Below are positions 8,117 through 16,768 of a stretch of 64,000 nucleotides of DNA, piece after piece (within the stretch, counting starts at the first letter, position 1; the number at the start of each line of letters is the position of its first letter). The notes beneath the pieces are model-generated. The model was not told the DNA's origin and did no database searches. It worked only from the letters and a program-made list of their open reading frames with translations. The DNA is taken from assembly GCA_036501025.1 (NCBI GenBank), contig DASYBB010000243.1:5543-69542 (forward strand), given 5' to 3'. Origin of the DNA: DASUBV01 sp036501025 (lineage in GTDB: Bacteria; Actinomycetota; Actinomycetes; Streptosporangiales; Streptosporangiaceae). The translations under genes and the position numbers were made by a program.

Positions 8117-8712
8117 GCGGCTGGGGCCGCGGCGGCCGGCCGTCACCCCGGGTCCCGCGGTGGGCGTACCTGGCCGGCCTCGCCGTGCTCGCGATCGGCG
8201 TGGCGGTCGGGCTGGTGCACACGCCCAGCCGGTCCGAGCGCGCGGCCGACCTGACGGGCGTGCTGCAGACGATGAACGCCGACATCGAGTCCTGCGCGGG
8301 CGGCGTCGGCGAGTCGCTCACCGCGCTGCGCGAGATCAGCGCCGGGGCCAGCCGCGACGTCACCGACGCGGTCACCGTCGCCGGGACCGGCGCGAGCAAC
8401 TGCTCGCCCGCCAATAACGAGCTGATCGACGACCTCGAGGGCTACGAGGTACCGGAATCCCTGGCCAGCTTCCACCTGCAGGCCGCCGTCACCGGGCTGA
8501 TCAGCTGGGCCGCGCCCGACGCCGAGCAGGTGCAGTCCGAGGTGGCCGCCGTGCTGACCGCCCGCAGCCCGGCCAGCCGGGCCGCGGCCCAGCAGGCCCT
8601 CGCCGCCGGCCTGCGGCGGCTCGACGCCCAGCGCGCCGCGGCCGACAAGCCGATCCGCACCGCGATCTCGGCCCTGGCCGTCCGGGCCGCCCCGCCCCGG
8701 CTGCCCGGCTGA
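8113..8712 (+). CDS. hypothetical membrane-anchored helical protein
   Basis: The 199-residue protein starts at a GTG overlapping the kinase stop by 4 bases (GTGA), so it is co-translated with the two-component pair. A single hydrophobic segment (WAYLAGLAVLAIGVAVGLV, about residues 17-35) anchors it, with the rest probably outside. The exported part is rich in Ala, Glu and Arg and predicted helical. It has two Cys residues (in IESCAGG and SNCSPAN) that could form a disulfide. I do not recognise a family. Its position between a kinase and a copper-chaperone fusion makes an accessory sensor or periplasmic modulator plausible. Confidence 0.8.
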   Translation: MSGWGRGGRPSPRVPRWAYLAGLAVLAIGVAVGLVHTPSRSERAADLTGVLQTMNADIESCAGGVGESLTALREISAGASRDVTDAVTVAGTGASNCSPANNELIDDLEGYEVPESLASFHLQAAVTGLISWAAPDAEQVQSEVAAVLTARSPASRAAAQQALAAGLRRLDAQRAAADKPIRTAISALAVRAAPPRLPG

Positions 8713-8744
8713 CCGCCCGTGCCCGTGGGGAGGGGTGACCGCCG

Positions 8745-10634
8745 GTGCCGGGGATGAACTCCGGGCTCAGCGACACGAACCCGGTCCTGGTCGCAGCGTT
8801 CAAGGCCGCACTGCTGCATCAGGGCCTGGCCGTCGTCGCCCTGCTCGCGGTCATGGCGCTGGCCTGGCTCGGCGCGCGTCAGTGGCTCCCCGCAGGCGGC
8901 CGCGCGGCCGAGCCGGCCAGCCTCGAGCCGGCCGCGCCGGAGCCGGCCGGACGGCGGGCGCTGCGGATCGGCTTCGGGATCCTCTGGATTCTCGACGGCC
9001 TGCTGCAGGCCCAGCCCGCCATGCCGGCCGGCCTGCCCGGCCAGGTCATCGCGCCGGCCGCGGCGGGGTCGCCGGACTGGGTTCAGCACCTGGTGAACTG
9101 GGCCGGGACGACGTGGTCGTATCACCCGGTCCAGGCCGGCGCGGCCGCGGTCTGGATCCAGGCCGGCATCGGCGCCTGGCTCGTCGCGGCCGGCCGCGGC
9201 CGGGCCTCCCGGCTGGCCGGGCTGGCCAGCGCCGGCTGGGCCGCGGTGGTCTGGGTCTTCGGCGAGGCGCTCGGCGGGATCCTCGCGCCGGGCCAGAGCA
9301 TCCTGTACGGCGCGCCCGGCGCGGCGCTGCTGTACCTCGCCGCCGGGCTGCTGGTCGCGCTGCCGGCCCGGTCCTGGCGGACGGCGCGGGCCGGGCGGCT
9401 CATCCTCGGCGCGCTGGGCGTGTTCTTCATCGGCATGGCCGTCCTGCAGGCCTGGCCGGGCCGGGGCTTCTGGTCCGGCACCGCGCCCGGGCGGCCCGGC
9501 TCGCTGGCCAGCATGGCCGGCGACATGTCCGCGGTCCCGCAGCCCCGGTTCCTGGCCGGCTGGGTCAGCGGCTTCGGGTCGCTGGCCGCGGCGCACGGCT
9601 TCGCGGTCAACCTGGCCGCCGTGATCGTGCTCGCGGCCGCAGGCGCCGGGCTGCTCAGCCGCCGCCCGCGGCTGCTGCGCCCGGCGCTCCTGGTCCTGGC
9701 CGCCTTCTGCCTGGCCGACTGGGTGCTGGTCCAGGATCTCGGCTTCCTGGGCGGCCTGGGCACCGACCCCAACAGCATGATCCCCATCGCGCTCATCGCG
9801 GCCGGCGGCTACCTGGCCCTGGCCCGCGTCCCGGCCGAGGCCGGCGTAGCGGCCACGACACCCGGCCGGGCGGCGCCGGACGCGGCGACGGCTGAGCCCC
9901 GGCCGGCGGCCGGCGAGCGGGCCGGGCTCAGGCCGGCCGGACAGCGTGCCGCTCGGCTGGCGCGGGCCGTGGCGGCGGCGCCGGTGCGGGTGCTGGTCGC
10001 GGCGTGGGCCGCCGCCGTGGTCGTCCTCGGGGCCGCGCCCATGGCCATGGCCCAGGCCAGCCCGCAGGCCGACCCGATCATCGCCCAGGCCATCGCGGGC
10101 TCGTACGCGACGCTGGACCTCCCGGCCCCGGCCTTCCGGCTGACCGACCAGGACGGAACCAGCGTCAGCCTGGCCGGCCTGCGCGGCAAGGTCGTGCTGC
10201 TCACCTTCCTCGATCCGGTCTGCACGTCGGACTGCCCGCTGATCGCGCAGGAGTTCCGCCAGGCCGACCAGGTCCTCGGCCGCCAGTCCCGCCACGTCGA
10301 GCTGGTCGCGATCGTCGCCAACCCGCTGTACCGCGAGCTCGCCTACACCCGGGCCTTCGACCGGCAGGAATCCCTGACCGGGCTGCCGAACTGGCGGTAC
10401 CTGACCGGCCCGGTCGCGCAGCTGAGCCGGGCCTGGCGCGCGTACGGCGTCGGCGTCGGAGTCGTGCCGGCCGGCGGCATGGTCGCCCACCCGGACATCG
10501 CGTTCGTGATCAGCGCCCGCGGCCGCATCCGGGCCGAGCTGGACTTCGACCCCGGCCCCGGCACGGCCAGCTCGGTCTCGTCGTTCGCCGCCGAGCTGAC
10601 CGGCGCCGCCCGGCAGGCCCTGCGGTCGCCATGA
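8745..10634 (+). CDS. multi-helix membrane protein fused to Sco-type copper chaperone
   Basis: The 629-residue protein has two parts. Residues 1-370 contain about eight hydrophobic segments with no family I can name. After a Pro/Ala linker and another helix (about 412-436), residues 450-629 form a thioredoxin-fold Sco1/SenC domain: APAFRLTDQDG, LRGKVVLLTFLDPVCTSDC with the copper-binding C493-x3-C497, and H582 in AHPDIAFVI. Sco proteins deliver copper to the CuA site of subunit II, which is encoded just upstream on the other strand. Fusion to a large membrane domain is unusual, since Sco proteins normally have one anchor or a lipid anchor. The stop overlaps the next start by 4 bases. Confidence 0.88.
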   Translation: MPGMNSGLSDTNPVLVAAFKAALLHQGLAVVALLAVMALAWLGARQWLPAGGRAAEPASLEPAAPEPAGRRALRIGFGILWILDGLLQAQPAMPAGLPGQVIAPAAAGSPDWVQHLVNWAGTTWSYHPVQAGAAAVWIQAGIGAWLVAAGRGRASRLAGLASAGWAAVVWVFGEALGGILAPGQSILYGAPGAALLYLAAGLLVALPARSWRTARAGRLILGALGVFFIGMAVLQAWPGRGFWSGTAPGRPGSLASMAGDMSAVPQPRFLAGWVSGFGSLAAAHGFAVNLAAVIVLAAAGAGLLSRRPRLLRPALLVLAAFCLADWVLVQDLGFLGGLGTDPNSMIPIALIAAGGYLALARVPAEAGVAATTPGRAAPDAATAEPRPAAGERAGLRPAGQRAARLARAVAAAPVRVLVAAWAAAVVVLGAAPMAMAQASPQADPIIAQAIAGSYATLDLPAPAFRLTDQDGTSVSLAGLRGKVVLLTFLDPVCTSDCPLIAQEFRQADQVLGRQSRHVELVAIVANPLYRELAYTRAFDRQESLTGLPNWRYLTGPVAQLSRAWRAYGVGVGVVPAGGMVAHPDIAFVISARGRIRAELDFDPGPGTASSVSSFAAELTGAARQALRSP

Positions 10635-12091
10635 CAGCGCGGCGCAGCGCGGGCGGGGGAGGACCGGCGCATCAGGCCCGGCCGGCGGGCGGCCCGGTCC
10701 GCCGGGCCGCGTCGGCGGCCACTCCGGTCCGCCAGGCCACGCCGCCGGGCGGTCCGGCGCGCCGCGGCCTGGCCGCGGCCGGGGCGGTGGCCGCCGCCTT
10801 GATCGTGACGGCCGGATGCGGAGCCCCGCGGGCGGGCGGGGCGGCCGCGAGGGCTCCGGCGCCCGCCGCACCGCCGCTGGCGCTGTCGCTGGCCGACGCG
10901 GGCGGCACCAGCTGGGCGGTCGTCGAGATGGGGGGCGCCGGCGCGCAGCACGAGAACTTCTGGCAGGTCTTCGTGCGGCCGGCCGGCGGGGCCGCCTGGC
11001 GGCTGGCTACGCCGGCCGGGGTGGCCGATAACGGCGGCCTCGTGGTGGCCAGCACCGGGGCGGGCGCGCTGCTGGCCGGCTTCCGGCCCAGCCAGGACCT
11101 GACGTTCTCGCCGCTGGCCGTCACCGCGGACGCCGGGACCCGGTGGGCGGCGGGCGGCCCGGTCAGCCCCGGCCTCAGCGACGTGCCCGGCGCGCTGGCC
11201 GCCGGCCCGGGGGGCCGGCTCATCGCGCTGACCGACGGCGGCGGGGTGGACCTGGGCCAGGGCGGCGGGACGCGGTGGTCGAGGCTGGCCAGCGCGCGGG
11301 GCCTGGCCGCGACCGCGGCGGGCCGGGCCTGCGGGCTCAGCCGCGTCACCGCGGCCGCGTTCGCCGGTGACGGGGCTCCCGTGCTGGGCGGGACCTGCGG
11401 CAAGCCGGGTGTCGCGGGCATCTTCGCGTGGCGTGGCGGCTCCTGGCGCGCGGCCGGGCCGGCCCTGCCCCCGGCGCTGGCCGGGCGCGACGTCAGCGTG
11501 CTGCGGCTGGATTCCGTCCCCGCGCCGGCTGCCGCCGCGCTTAGCGCCGGAGCCCCCGCCCCGGCTGGTTCCGGTGCCGGCCCTGCGGCAGGCTCCGGCG
11601 GCAGCGCTGCCACTGGCACGGGCGGCGGATCGGCGGCTGGCTCAGGCAGCGGCCCGGATGGCGGGCGAGGCGGGGTGGCGGCTCGCAGCACGGTGGCGGT
11701 GCTGGCGGTCGGCCGCGGTGCGAAGACGGGCATTGTCGTGGCCTGGTCGGGCGGCCCCGGCGGTAGCGGGTGGCGGCTGTCGCCGGTGCTGCCGGCCGGG
11801 TCGCAGCGGGTCCGGTCGGCCTCGCTGTGGCCGGACGGGTCAGCCGGGCTGGTGCTGTCCGGGCGGCACGGTGCGCGGGGCGTGATCATCGCCGGGCCGG
11901 GCCGCTCCTGGGCCGGGCTGCCGGCCTTGCCGGCCGGGGCGGCGACGCTGGCCCCGGCGGGGGGCGGGGGCGTGGAGGCGCTCAGTGCCGGCCGCAGCAC
12001 CATGCGGGCCTGGCGGCTGGGCCGGGCAGGCGCCGGGTGGAGCGAGTTTCAGCAGGTCCGGGTTCCGGTTCCGTACGGATCGTCGAGCTGA
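10631..12091 (+). CDS. probable lipoprotein with repetitive beta-type domain
   Basis: The 486-residue product is exported. After a basic Gly/Pro-rich start, a hydrophobic stretch ends in the lipobox TAGC (near residue 62). The remainder alternates short beta-strand-like units with W residues (GTRWAAGG, GTRWSRL, GGSWRAAG), suggesting a beta-propeller. A low-complexity Ala/Gly/Ser/Pro linker is inserted around residues 300-355. I do not recognise a specific family. The ATG overlaps the Sco-fusion stop (ATGA), and ctaG follows after 9 bases, so it is part of the oxidase biogenesis operon. A scaffold role on the outer face of the membrane is an inference. Confidence 0.75.
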   Translation: MTARRSAGGGGPAHQARPAGGPVRRAASAATPVRQATPPGGPARRGLAAAGAVAAALIVTAGCGAPRAGGAAARAPAPAAPPLALSLADAGGTSWAVVEMGGAGAQHENFWQVFVRPAGGAAWRLATPAGVADNGGLVVASTGAGALLAGFRPSQDLTFSPLAVTADAGTRWAAGGPVSPGLSDVPGALAAGPGGRLIALTDGGGVDLGQGGGTRWSRLASARGLAATAAGRACGLSRVTAAAFAGDGAPVLGGTCGKPGVAGIFAWRGGSWRAAGPALPPALAGRDVSVLRLDSVPAPAAAALSAGAPAPAGSGAGPAAGSGGSAATGTGGGSAAGSGSGPDGGRGGVAARSTVAVLAVGRGAKTGIVVAWSGGPGGSGWRLSPVLPAGSQRVRSASLWPDGSAGLVLSGRHGARGVIIAGPGRSWAGLPALPAGAATLAPAGGGGVEALSAGRSTMRAWRLGRAGAGWSEFQQVRVPVPYGSSS

Positions 12092-12100
12092 GGGGGCGGG

Positions 12101-13024
12101 ATGAGCTACGTCCTCCGGCACTGGTCATTCGACCCGTTCCTGGTCGTGGCGATCGCCGTGGCCGGCTGGCACGAGGTCGGGCTGCGGCGGCTGGGCCGGC
12201 GGTCCCGGCCGGAGCGGGCCAGGGAGCGGCGGCGGCGGTCGCTGCTGTTCTACGCGGGGCTGGGCGTGCTGCTGATCGCGGTGCTGTCGCCGGTCGACTA
12301 CTGGGCGGACGACTACTTCTTCGTGCACATGATCCAGCACCTGCTGCTGATGTTCGCCGCGCCGACGCTGATCGTGGCGGGCGCGCCGTGGCAGCCGCTG
12401 CTGGACGCGCTGCCCGGCGGGCTGGGGCGCGCGGCGACGCGGGGGGTGCTGCGCGGGGCCTGGTGGCGGCCGGTGCGGGCGGTGGCGGGGGCGGCGCTGC
12501 GGCCGTGGGCGGCGGTCGTCATCTTCAACGCGGTGATGGTGGCCTGGCACGTGCCGGCGCTGTTCGACCTGGCCGAGCGGAACGGGGCGGTGCATGTCTG
12601 GCTCATGCACGGCAGCTTCCTGGCCGCGGGGGTGCTGTTCTGGCTCCAGTTCATCGGGTCGCCGCCGCTGCGGATCCGGATGCCCGCCGCGTCGCAGGTG
12701 GTGGCGCTGCTCGGGACCAACGTGGTGATGTGGGTGCTGGCCATGTCGATGGGGATCCTCAGCAGCCGGCCGTGGTACCCGGTGTATGACCACGTGCCGG
12801 GGGTGACGCTGCCGCCGTTCGCGGATCAGCAGATCGGGGCGGGGATCTTGTGGGTGTGCGGCGACTTCTGGGCGGTGCCGTGCATGGTGTCGGTGTTCCG
12901 GCGGCTGATCGACCAGGACGGGGACGTGAGCTCGGCGATCGACAGGATCATGGGCCGCGGGCTGGCGCGGGCCGGCTGGGCCGGGCGGGCCGGGTGGGCA
13001 GGGCGCGGCTCGCGGGAAAACTGA
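12101..13024 (+). CDS. ctaG: cytochrome c oxidase assembly protein CtaG (caa3-type)
   Basis: The 307-residue polytopic membrane protein matches the actinobacterial/Bacillus caa3_CtaG family: conserved HMIQHLLLMFAAPTLIVAGAPW, AWHVPALFDLA, HVWLMHGSF, and a C-terminal QQIGAGILWV. About seven helices are visible. Members are needed to assemble active oxidase and are thought to help copper insertion into subunit I. The C-terminus ends in an 18-base tandem repeat encoding AGWAGR twice. It is the last gene of the two-component/Sco operon, which ties that operon to the divergent oxidase. Confidence 0.92.
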   Translation: MSYVLRHWSFDPFLVVAIAVAGWHEVGLRRLGRRSRPERARERRRRSLLFYAGLGVLLIAVLSPVDYWADDYFFVHMIQHLLLMFAAPTLIVAGAPWQPLLDALPGGLGRAATRGVLRGAWWRPVRAVAGAALRPWAAVVIFNAVMVAWHVPALFDLAERNGAVHVWLMHGSFLAAGVLFWLQFIGSPPLRIRMPAASQVVALLGTNVVMWVLAMSMGILSSRPWYPVYDHVPGVTLPPFADQQIGAGILWVCGDFWAVPCMVSVFRRLIDQDGDVSSAIDRIMGRGLARAGWAGRAGWAGRGSREN

Positions 13025-13047
13025 CGGGCCGGTGCGATCATCTGTCC

Positions 13048-13488
13048 ATGCCTGACGATGCGATGACCTGGGATGAGGTGGCGGAGCGGCTGGGTGCGGC
13101 CCGGACGTACTGGCTCGGGACGACGACCCCGGCGGGGGCGCCGCACGCGGCGCCGGTGTGGGGCGCGGTGAGCGGCGGGACCCTGTACCTGTACAGCGAG
13201 CGCAGCACCGTCAAGGCCCGCAACCTCGCGGCCGACCCGCGGGTCGTCGTGCACCTGGAAAGCGGCGAGGACGTCCTCATCGTCCGCGGCACCGCTGAGG
13301 ACGTCGGGGTCCCGTCGGCGGTCCCGGCGGTCGTCGGCGCCCTCACCGCGAAGTACGCCCGCGCGCAGGACCGGCAGTACCTGCCGGCCGCCGACCCGGA
13401 CTTTGACGTCGTCTACGCGATCCGGCCGCAGTCGGCCATGGCCTGGCGCCTGGACGACTACGGCGCGCAGCGCCGCTGGCGCGCGTGA
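13048..13488 (+). CDS. pyridoxamine 5'-phosphate oxidase-family protein
   Basis: The 146-residue split-barrel flavin or F420-binding protein has the usual layout: N-terminal helix (MTWDEVAERLGAA), then ARTYWLGTTTPAGAPHAAPVWG, a strand with LYLYSERSTVKARNLAADPRVVVHLESG, and a C-terminal aromatic region (SAMAWRLDDYG). These small proteins reduce or bind F420/FMN-linked substrates; the substrate here cannot be told. The ATG at 13048 is the only start that preserves the N-terminal helix. It lies 23 bases after ctaG, so read-through transcription is possible, though the function looks unrelated. A second member of the family is encoded at 15818. Confidence 0.85.
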   Translation: MPDDAMTWDEVAERLGAARTYWLGTTTPAGAPHAAPVWGAVSGGTLYLYSERSTVKARNLAADPRVVVHLESGEDVLIVRGTAEDVGVPSAVPAVVGALTAKYARAQDRQYLPAADPDFDVVYAIRPQSAMAWRLDDYGAQRRWRA

Positions 13489-13506
13489 TCCCGTGCACGG
13501 CGGCGG

Positions 13507-14265
13507 TCAGGGCGGGCAGGCGGCGGCCCAGGCGGCGGCCGTTACCTCGATGGGCCCGTCGGGCAGCAGGTCGCGGCAGTGCTCGCGCAGCGCGGCTCGG
13601 TCGTCGCCGGCCAGGCCGGCCACATAGGCGCCGGCCGGGCCGACTCCGAGCGTGAGCGGTTCCCACCAGTCATCAAACGATGCGTAGCGCGCCTCGACGG
13701 TGAGCAGCGCGTTCCGCACGGGGCCGAGGCCGGCCTGGCCGAACAGCTCGGCCAGGTGGCCTTCCCTGACCCCGGCCCGGCCCGACTCGTCCGGCGCCGC
13801 GGGGTCGAGGTCGCGGGCCGCGCGCCAGAACAGCGACAGCGGGCCGCGGCCGCTCCCGAAGTCCCAGGCGCACGCCGCCACCGTCCCGCCCGGGCGCGCC
13901 ACCCGGCCCATCTCGCGCAGGCCCGCGACCGGATCGGCCATGAAGTGCACCACCAGCTGGGCCAGCACCACACCGAACGAGCCGTCCGCGAACGGCAGTT
14001 GCTCAGCCGGGGCCAGCCGGACGTCCACGCCGGGGAGCCGCTCCCGGACGGCGGCGCCGAATGACGGCGACGGGTCGACGGCGCTGACCAGGGCGGCGCC
14101 CTGCCGCCGGACCAGCTCAGCGGTCAGGGCGCCCGGCCCGCAGCCCACGTCCAGCACCCGCTGGCCGGCGCTCAGCCCGGCCAGGTCCGCGAACGGCACC
14201 GCCAGCGGCTCCGAGAACCTCCCCATGAACCGCAGGTAGGCATCCGCTCCCACGTCGAACGACAT
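13507..14265 (-). CDS. SAM-dependent class I methyltransferase
   Basis: The 252-residue protein has a standard Rossmann SAM-binding core: motif I VLDVGCGPGALTAEL (about 37-51), acidic SAVDPSP at the end of strand 2, and post-motif LPFADGSFGVVLAQLVVHFM, as in UbiE/type-11 methyltransferases. The N-terminus FDVGADAYLRFMGRFSEPLA is typical of small-molecule methyltransferases of this group. It starts 16 bases after the serine hydrolase stop on the same strand, so the two are probably co-transcribed. The substrate is unknown. Confidence 0.88.
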   Translation of the reverse strand: MSFDVGADAYLRFMGRFSEPLAVPFADLAGLSAGQRVLDVGCGPGALTAELVRRQGAALVSAVDPSPSFGAAVRERLPGVDVRLAPAEQLPFADGSFGVVLAQLVVHFMADPVAGLREMGRVARPGGTVAACAWDFGSGRGPLSLFWRAARDLDPAAPDESGRAGVREGHLAELFGQAGLGPVRNALLTVEARYASFDDWWEPLTLGVGPAGAYVAGLAGDDRAALREHCRDLLPDGPIEVTAAAWAAACPP

Positions 14266-14281
14266 CTGCCGGCGGCGGGCG

Positions 14282-15730
14282 TCAGGCGGGGGAGTGGAGG
14301 TGGCGCAGCTTGGCGCCGACGATGGGCGGGAGGCGCCAGCCGGCCGTGGCCGTGCGGGCGGGGAGGGTGCAGGTGAGGTCCAGGCGGTGCGGGGTTTCCA
14401 GGAGGATGACCTCGACGCGGAGCGTGCCGTCGTCGGCCCAGCCGCCCGAGGCGGCCACCGGGATGGTGGCGCCGTTCTGATCGACGGGCGAGGAGACGGT
14501 CCACGCGCCGGCGCCGACCGGGAAGGTCAGCGCGTTGCTGGGCTCGATGAGGCTGAGCTGCCAGCCGCTCTCGGCCGGCAGCACCTCGACCGAGGTGAGC
14601 GCGGGCCGGATCTGCGCGTCCGCGACCCCGGCGGCGAGCGCGGTCACCGGGAACGGCTCGCCGCGCAGCGCGCCCGGGTCCGCGGGTGCGGCCCCGGCCG
14701 GGCACGGCGGCAGGACGAGGCAGGCCAGCCGGGCACTGAGCTCGCCCTGCGCGGAGCCACCGCCGGCTACCTCCGCGCCGAGGCCGGGCAGCAGGTGGGT
14801 CCACAGGGCGTCGAGCATGGCCTGCATGTCCAGGGTGCTGGCCGTCGTGACGACCACCGTTTCGTGTTCGGGCAAGATCACGCAGAATTGCCCGAAGGCC
14901 CCGTCGCCGCGGTATCCGTGCCGGGACCTCCAGAACTGGAACCCGTATCCCTGCTGCCAGTCGGGGTTGGGCTCGCCGGCGTTGGCGACCTGGACCGACG
15001 TCGCCTCCTCGACCCACTGCGCGGGGATCAGCTGCGTTCCGTCCCACTGGCCTTTCTGCAGGTAGAGCTGGCCGAGCTTGGCCACGTCCTCGGTGCGGGC
15101 GTGCAGGCCGCTGAAGCCCTGCTCGCGGCCGGGCGGGAAGGTGGACCAGCCGGCGGGGCCGATCCCGAGCGGGTCGAACAGCCGGGGCCGCAGGTACTCG
15201 GTCAGCGGCATCCCCGAGTTGCGCTGGATGATGCTGGCCAGCGTGTAGGTGCAGGGCTGGCTGTAGGCGAAGACCGTGCCCGGCTCGCGGTCGGGCGGGA
15301 TGAGCAGGAAGCCGCGGACCGGGTCGGCCGCGTCGCGGGCGATGGCCTCGCCCAGCATCTCGCGGGTGTGGCCGCTGGCCATGGCGGCGACGTGGCGGAC
15401 CCGGACCGACCGGCTGCGCGGGTCGGTGATCTCGGCGTCGTACTCGGGGAAGTGCGAGATCACCGTGTCGTCCAGGTCGAGCAGGCCCTCGGCCTGCGCG
15501 AACGCCGCGGCCGTGGAGGTGAAGCTCTTGCTGAGCGAGTACAGCAGGTGCGGCCGCTGCGCACTGTAGGGCGCCCACCAGCCTTCGGCCACCACGTGCC
15601 CGTGGCGCACCACCATCAGGCTGTGCATCTCGACGGCGGGGTGATCCTCCAGGGCGCCGAGAAAGGCGAGGATCGCGGCGGGGTCGACCTGCTGTTCCGC
15701 GGGCGTGCTGCGCGGAAGGGATCTCGTCAT
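14282..15730 (-). CDS. serine hydrolase of the beta-lactamase/esterase family
   Basis: The 482-residue protein has the class C beta-lactamase-like fold. The SxxK nucleophile motif is S65-L-S-K68 in LYSLSKSFTST, and the Tyr motif appears as AYSQP. A C-terminal region (residues 340-482) forms a separate beta-rich domain. No signal peptide is visible, so it is probably a cytoplasmic esterase or peptidase rather than an antibiotic-resistance enzyme. The ATG is only about 7 bases after a TAGGCT sequence on its strand, which could be a -10 box giving a leaderless message. The methyltransferase follows in the same direction. Confidence 0.85.
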   Translation of the reverse strand: MTRSLPRSTPAEQQVDPAAILAFLGALEDHPAVEMHSLMVVRHGHVVAEGWWAPYSAQRPHLLYSLSKSFTSTAAAFAQAEGLLDLDDTVISHFPEYDAEITDPRSRSVRVRHVAAMASGHTREMLGEAIARDAADPVRGFLLIPPDREPGTVFAYSQPCTYTLASIIQRNSGMPLTEYLRPRLFDPLGIGPAGWSTFPPGREQGFSGLHARTEDVAKLGQLYLQKGQWDGTQLIPAQWVEEATSVQVANAGEPNPDWQQGYGFQFWRSRHGYRGDGAFGQFCVILPEHETVVVTTASTLDMQAMLDALWTHLLPGLGAEVAGGGSAQGELSARLACLVLPPCPAGAAPADPGALRGEPFPVTALAAGVADAQIRPALTSVEVLPAESGWQLSLIEPSNALTFPVGAGAWTVSSPVDQNGATIPVAASGGWADDGTLRVEVILLETPHRLDLTCTLPARTATAGWRLPPIVGAKLRHLHSPA

Positions 15731-15817
15731 GACGCGAGCCTAAATCACCCGCGAAACGACCTTCAGTGAGACAGTCCTGTGGACGGGTGGGCAACAGGAC
15801 GCAGAGGAGGAGCGCCG

Positions 15818-16285
15818 ATGGCGGAGCTGAAGCCGCAGAAGCGCGGCCGCAGGATCGCGATGCCGGCCGGGGAGATGAGCGCGTTCCTCGCCGGGGAACA
15901 TACCTGCCGGGTCGCGACGACCGGGCCGGACGGCCCTCATGCCACCGCGCTGTGGTTCGCGTGGGACGGGACGAGCCTGTGGCTCTACTCGCTTACCGGC
16001 TCGCAGCGCTGGGCCGACCTGCAGAAGGACCCGCGGATCAGCGTCCTGGTGGACGCCGGCCACCACTACCGGGAACTGCGCGGCGTCGAGATCAGCGGCA
16101 CCGTCGACGTCGTCGGCGACGTGCCCCGGACCACCGCGGCGAACAGCGAGCTCGCGCCGGTCGAGCTGCAGTTCGCGCGCAAGTACCTCGGCGGGGACGA
16201 GATGGTGCACGACGAGCGGCACGCCTGGCTGCGCGTCACGCCGAGGAAGATCAACAGCTGGGACTTCCGCAAGCTGCCCGGCTGA
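15818..16285 (+). CDS. pyridoxamine 5'-phosphate oxidase-family protein (F420/FMN type)
   Basis: The 155-residue split-barrel protein starts at the ATG behind GAGGAGGA. Features: MPAGEMSAFLAGEHTCRVATTG, HATALWFAWDG, LYSLTGSQRWADLQKDPRISVLVD, and a C-terminal KINSWDFRKLPG tail, the pattern of small F420-dependent PPOX proteins in actinobacteria. It diverges from the serine hydrolase across a gap of 87 bases and is followed 18 bases later by a YjbR-like gene in the same direction. The substrate is unknown. Confidence 0.86.
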   Translation: MAELKPQKRGRRIAMPAGEMSAFLAGEHTCRVATTGPDGPHATALWFAWDGTSLWLYSLTGSQRWADLQKDPRISVLVDAGHHYRELRGVEISGTVDVVGDVPRTTAANSELAPVELQFARKYLGGDEMVHDERHAWLRVTPRKINSWDFRKLPG

Positions 16286-16303
16286 CGAGGGGACGGCAGC
16301 GGG

Positions 16304-16666
16304 ATGACAGAGGACCTGACCGGGCGGGTGCGCGCGATCTGCGCCGGCCTGCCGGAGGTGACCGAGCGGCTCAGCCACGGCGCGCCGACCTGGTTCGTGC
16401 GGGGCAAGGCGTTCGTGACCCTGTGGGCGCACGGCCATCACGACCATGACTTCCCGCACCTGTGGTGCGCGGGCCTGCCGGGGGCGCAGGGCGAGCTGGC
16501 CGCGGCCGACCCTGGCCGGTTCTTCCGGCCGCCGTACGTAGGCGGGCGGGGCTGGATCGGCGCCCGCCTGGATGGCGACGTGGACTGGGCCGAGATCGGC
16601 GAGCTGTGCCAGGACGCGTACCGGGCCATCGCCCCGGCCCGGCTGGCGGCCCGGCTCGACAGCTGA
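16304..16666 (+). CDS. MmcQ/YjbR-family protein
   Basis: The 120-residue protein matches the MmcQ/YjbR group (CyaY-like fold): LPEVTERLSHGAPTWFVRGKAFVTLW at the N-terminus, then RFFRPPYVGGRGWIGARLDGDVDWAEIGELCQDAYR near the end. Family members are small single-domain proteins of uncertain role, some described as DNA-binding. It is probably in one transcript with the PPOX-like gene upstream. Confidence 0.82.
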   Translation: MTEDLTGRVRAICAGLPEVTERLSHGAPTWFVRGKAFVTLWAHGHHDHDFPHLWCAGLPGAQGELAAADPGRFFRPPYVGGRGWIGARLDGDVDWAEIGELCQDAYRAIAPARLAARLDS

Positions 16667-16768
16667 CGGCCGGGGGTGACGGGGGCGCAATCCGCCCCAT
16701 CTTTGCCTTGTCGGGTGATCTTTCGCGGTCCACGATGGATCCGACGATCCCGGCAGCGAGGAGGGCCT

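Noticed and set aside
8442..10871. Long minus-strand frame opposite the Sco fusion gene
   Set aside because: Low-complexity Arg/Pro/Gly/Asp sequence antisense to a gene with clear copper-binding motifs.
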